Program-made: the position numbers and the translations under genes
Part shown: positions 62,683-64,000 of the stretch, piece by piece
Position numbering within the stretch: position 1 is the first letter of the stretch
How the letters are laid out: the number at the start of each line of letters is the position of its first letter
The notes under the pieces: model-generated
What the model saw: only the letters and a program-made list of their open reading frames with translations
Database searches by the model: none
What the model was told of the DNA's origin: nothing
Origin: a bacterium
GTDB taxonomy: Bacteria; Patescibacteriota; Saccharimonadia; Saccharimonadales; UBA4665
Direction of reading: 5' to 3'
Assembly: GCA_021846445.1 (NCBI GenBank)
Contig: JAJZWY010000002.1
Location: 1 to 64,000 of the forward strand
Length of the DNA: 64,000 bases

Positions 62683-63080
62683 ACTTAACCTAACCCCTTT
62701 TTTCGTGGTGTCTAAACACTATACCTTTGACGGATTTATATCGTTATTAATTGTTTTGACCCTTTAAGTTGATACTTACCTTGAAGAAACTAAGAACGCT
62801 TTTATTAAATCAACAAACAAAGTGTACTTACACTACTTCTTAATATAAGAGTTTGCTATTATATTTTGTTGTTGTCAAGTCTTTTTTTTGGGCGACTATC
62901 CCCTCAAAGCAAGGAAGTTAGCTAAGTAATGGTTTGGATTAGAAGACTATTTATGAGTTACTATAATGATATGTCTATGGTTGCTATAAGTTAAATATCT
63001 ATTAAGTTTATGCTACTACCTCAATAACAATAACCTCTTCATGTCCGTCTAATTTTAATTAACTTCCTTAAGAGGATATC
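62683..63080. other. rpoB leader/clpP downstream region without a gene
   Basis: 398 bases with no credible open frame. On the minus strand a TTGACA at about 62872-62877 is a possible -35, but no -10 fits it at normal spacing. A perfect 14-base inverted repeat AGTGTA/TACACT with loop CT lies at 62821-62834. The true rpoBC promoter must lie here but I cannot fix it. Confidence 0.4.
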
Positions 63081-63674
63081 TTAATTTTTTATAATTTTAT
63101 CTACTATTCCATATTCTTTAGCTTCATTTGCACTAAGCCATTTATCTCTTTCCATATCTTGATGGATAACTTCAACTGGTTTAGAAGTATTTTTTGCCAT
63201 AATCGATTCCAGGAGAGCTTTAATCCTAATAACTTCCTTTAAGTCTATTTCTTGGTCCGTTACTTTTCCTTTTGTTCCAGAAGAAGGTTGGTGTATCATA
63301 ACCGAGGAATTTGGTAACATTAAACGTTTTCCCTTAGTTCCTGAACTTAATAAGAAAGCTGCTGCTGAAGCTTGAAGACCAATACCAACAGTTTGAATAT
63401 CATTAGAAATATATTGCATAGTGTCATATATTGCTAGAGCGTCATAAACGCTCCCTCCCGGACTATTAATATAAAACTTAATATCTTCTTTTGGGTTCTC
63501 TGCGTTTAGGAATAAAAGTTGGGCTATAATAATATTTGCACTTGTTTGGCTAACGTCTGTTCCTAAAAATACGATCCTGTCTTTCAAAAGTCTTGAATAG
63601 ATATCATAGGCTCTCTCATATCTACCTTCAGATTCAATTACAGTTGGAACTAGAACTTGATTTTTAATGGTCAT
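63081..63674 (-). CDS. clpP: ATP-dependent Clp protease proteolytic subunit
   Basis: 197 residues from the ATG at 63674. The catalytic triad is Ser103 in LQASAAAF, His128 in MIHQP and probably Asp173. PGGSVYDALAIYDTMQ is the substrate-cleft region. The residue after the Ser (Met in most ClpP) is Ala. A TTG start at 63695 is ruled out because the -10 hexamer TATGCT overlaps it. ClpP joins an ATPase partner (ClpX or ClpA/C) not encoded in the window. Confidence 0.96.
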   Translation of the reverse strand: MTIKNQVLVPTVIESEGRYERAYDIYSRLLKDRIVFLGTDVSQTSANIIIAQLLFLNAENPKEDIKFYINSPGGSVYDALAIYDTMQYISNDIQTVGIGLQASAAAFLLSSGTKGKRLMLPNSSVMIHQPSSGTKGKVTDQEIDLKEVIRIKALLESIMAKNTSKPVEVIHQDMERDKWLSANEAKEYGIVDKIIKN

Positions 63675-63683
63675 AACTTCTAA

Positions 63684-63713
63684 AGCATACTCCAATTAGC
63701 ACTAAGCTGTCAA
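63684..63713 (-). promoter_or_regulatory. clpP promoter
   Basis: TTGACA (63708-63713) and TATGCT (63684-63689) are 18 bases apart, and the ATG follows 9 bases later. The leader is therefore only 2-3 bases, and no ribosome-binding site is present. Confidence 0.7.
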
Positions 63714-63749
63714 GAGTGCCAGCTGTTAAATAGTTCCCTTTTTTTAGGC

Positions 63750-63923
63750 TTAGCATAATGTTAGCTGAATACACTCATCGTCATTTTCGAAAAGCACTTT
63801 TCCAATAAATTGGTATGCTATCTTACTTTCTTTTTCTCGATCTACCTCTGATCGGATATCTTCATCAGGACTACCTTCAAAACCAGGCAATCTTTGTTCA
63901 GAACCATTTTGATTATTTGTCAT
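63750..63923 (-). CDS. Small acidic protein of 57 residues, function unknown
   Basis: An open frame of 57 codons. The ATG at 63923 has a good ribosome-binding site, GGGAGAT, 4-5 bases before it. The protein begins MTNNQNGSEQRLPGFEGSPD, is acidic and rich in Asn, Glu and Asp, and ends with ENDDECIQLTLC, giving two cysteines near the end. It lies just upstream of clpP on the same strand, about 37 bases before the clpP promoter. I do not recognise it. The good ribosome-binding site and normal codon use make it a credible gene. Confidence 0.65.
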   Translation of the reverse strand: MTNNQNGSEQRLPGFEGSPDEDIRSEVDREKESKIAYQFIGKVLFENDDECIQLTLC

Positions 63924-64000
63924 TTTTATCTCCCTTTTTTTAGCTTCTTCTCTAATACTAGTTGTTAAACATAAGACCAGTCAAGCATTTTTTATTTTAA

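Noticed and set aside
63674-63695. TTG start of clpP, adding seven residues
   Set aside because: The -10 hexamer TATGCT overlaps this start, so the codon would lie upstream of the transcript.
1-64000. Alternative genetic code (UGA as glycine)
   Set aside because: Several genes, such as rpsE and the GT2 gene, end in TGA at the expected length, and tRNA-Trp has only the CCA anticodon.
1-64000. CRISPR array, prophage or insertion sequence
   Set aside because: No regularly spaced repeats, integrase, transposase or phage structural genes were seen.

Overview
The window looks like a chromosome segment of a streamlined, AT-rich bacterium of the Candidate Phyla Radiation (Patescibacteria); Saccharibacteria is my best guess for the lineage, at moderate confidence. 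Seen directly: rpsE is followed at once by rplO with no rpmD (L30), a known CPR hallmark; L1 is present; UGA is an ordinary stop codon, which argues against Gracilibacteria and Absconditabacteria (SR1); the thymidylate enzyme is a Tmk fused to two ThyX-like halves; genes overlap or abut almost everywhere. I see no CRISPR array, insertion sequence or prophage.

Layout. 1-2.3 kb: tRNA-Gln, a degenerate alpha/beta-hydrolase-like protein and an AI-2E-type permease. 2.3-10.2 kb (minus): cysS, a DHH phosphoesterase, recR, ybaB, a GT39-like membrane protein, dnaB, dnaX and a small conserved-looking orphan. 10.3-11.4 kb: rplJL with a structured leader. 11.6-18.3 kb: a solenoid-like orphan with a consensus promoter, an alpha/beta hydrolase, the dcd/tmk-thyX-thyX operon and an MprF/DUF2156-type protein. 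18.3-20.8 kb: secE-nusG-rplK-rplA. 21-30 kb: a GT2, an orphan histidine kinase, a YgjP-type metallopeptidase, a P-loop kinase, tRNA-Trp, a GT4/GH57/GH15 alpha-glucan operon and rpmG. 30.2-34 kb: tRNAs for Thr, Thr and Tyr, then the trpS-rluD-holB-TPR operon. 34-50.2 kb: one long minus-strand expression cluster from tuf-rpsJ through the S10, spc and alpha operons to rplM-rpsI. 50.4-55.1 kb: an orphan gene, a P-loop kinase and rpsL-rpsG-fusA. 55.3-64 kb: rpoB-rpoC, clpP and a 57-codon gene.

The most striking pattern is systematic loss of structural zinc sites. RpoC lacks all eight zinc-ligand cysteines. DnaX lacks its cysteine module. RecR keeps one of four cysteines. L36, L33, S14 and S4 are all cysteine-free-type (C-minus) forms. 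The catalytic zinc sites of CysRS and the YgjP-like protease are intact. The RpoC trigger loop is also altered: the arginine equivalent to E. coli R933 is Asp. A second theme is initiation of transcription at the start codon: at least five genes have a -10 hexamer exactly 6 bases before ATG and no ribosome-binding site, whereas genes inside operons and most ribosomal genes have purine-rich ribosome-binding sites. Four of five convergent gene pairs are only 3-4 bases apart.
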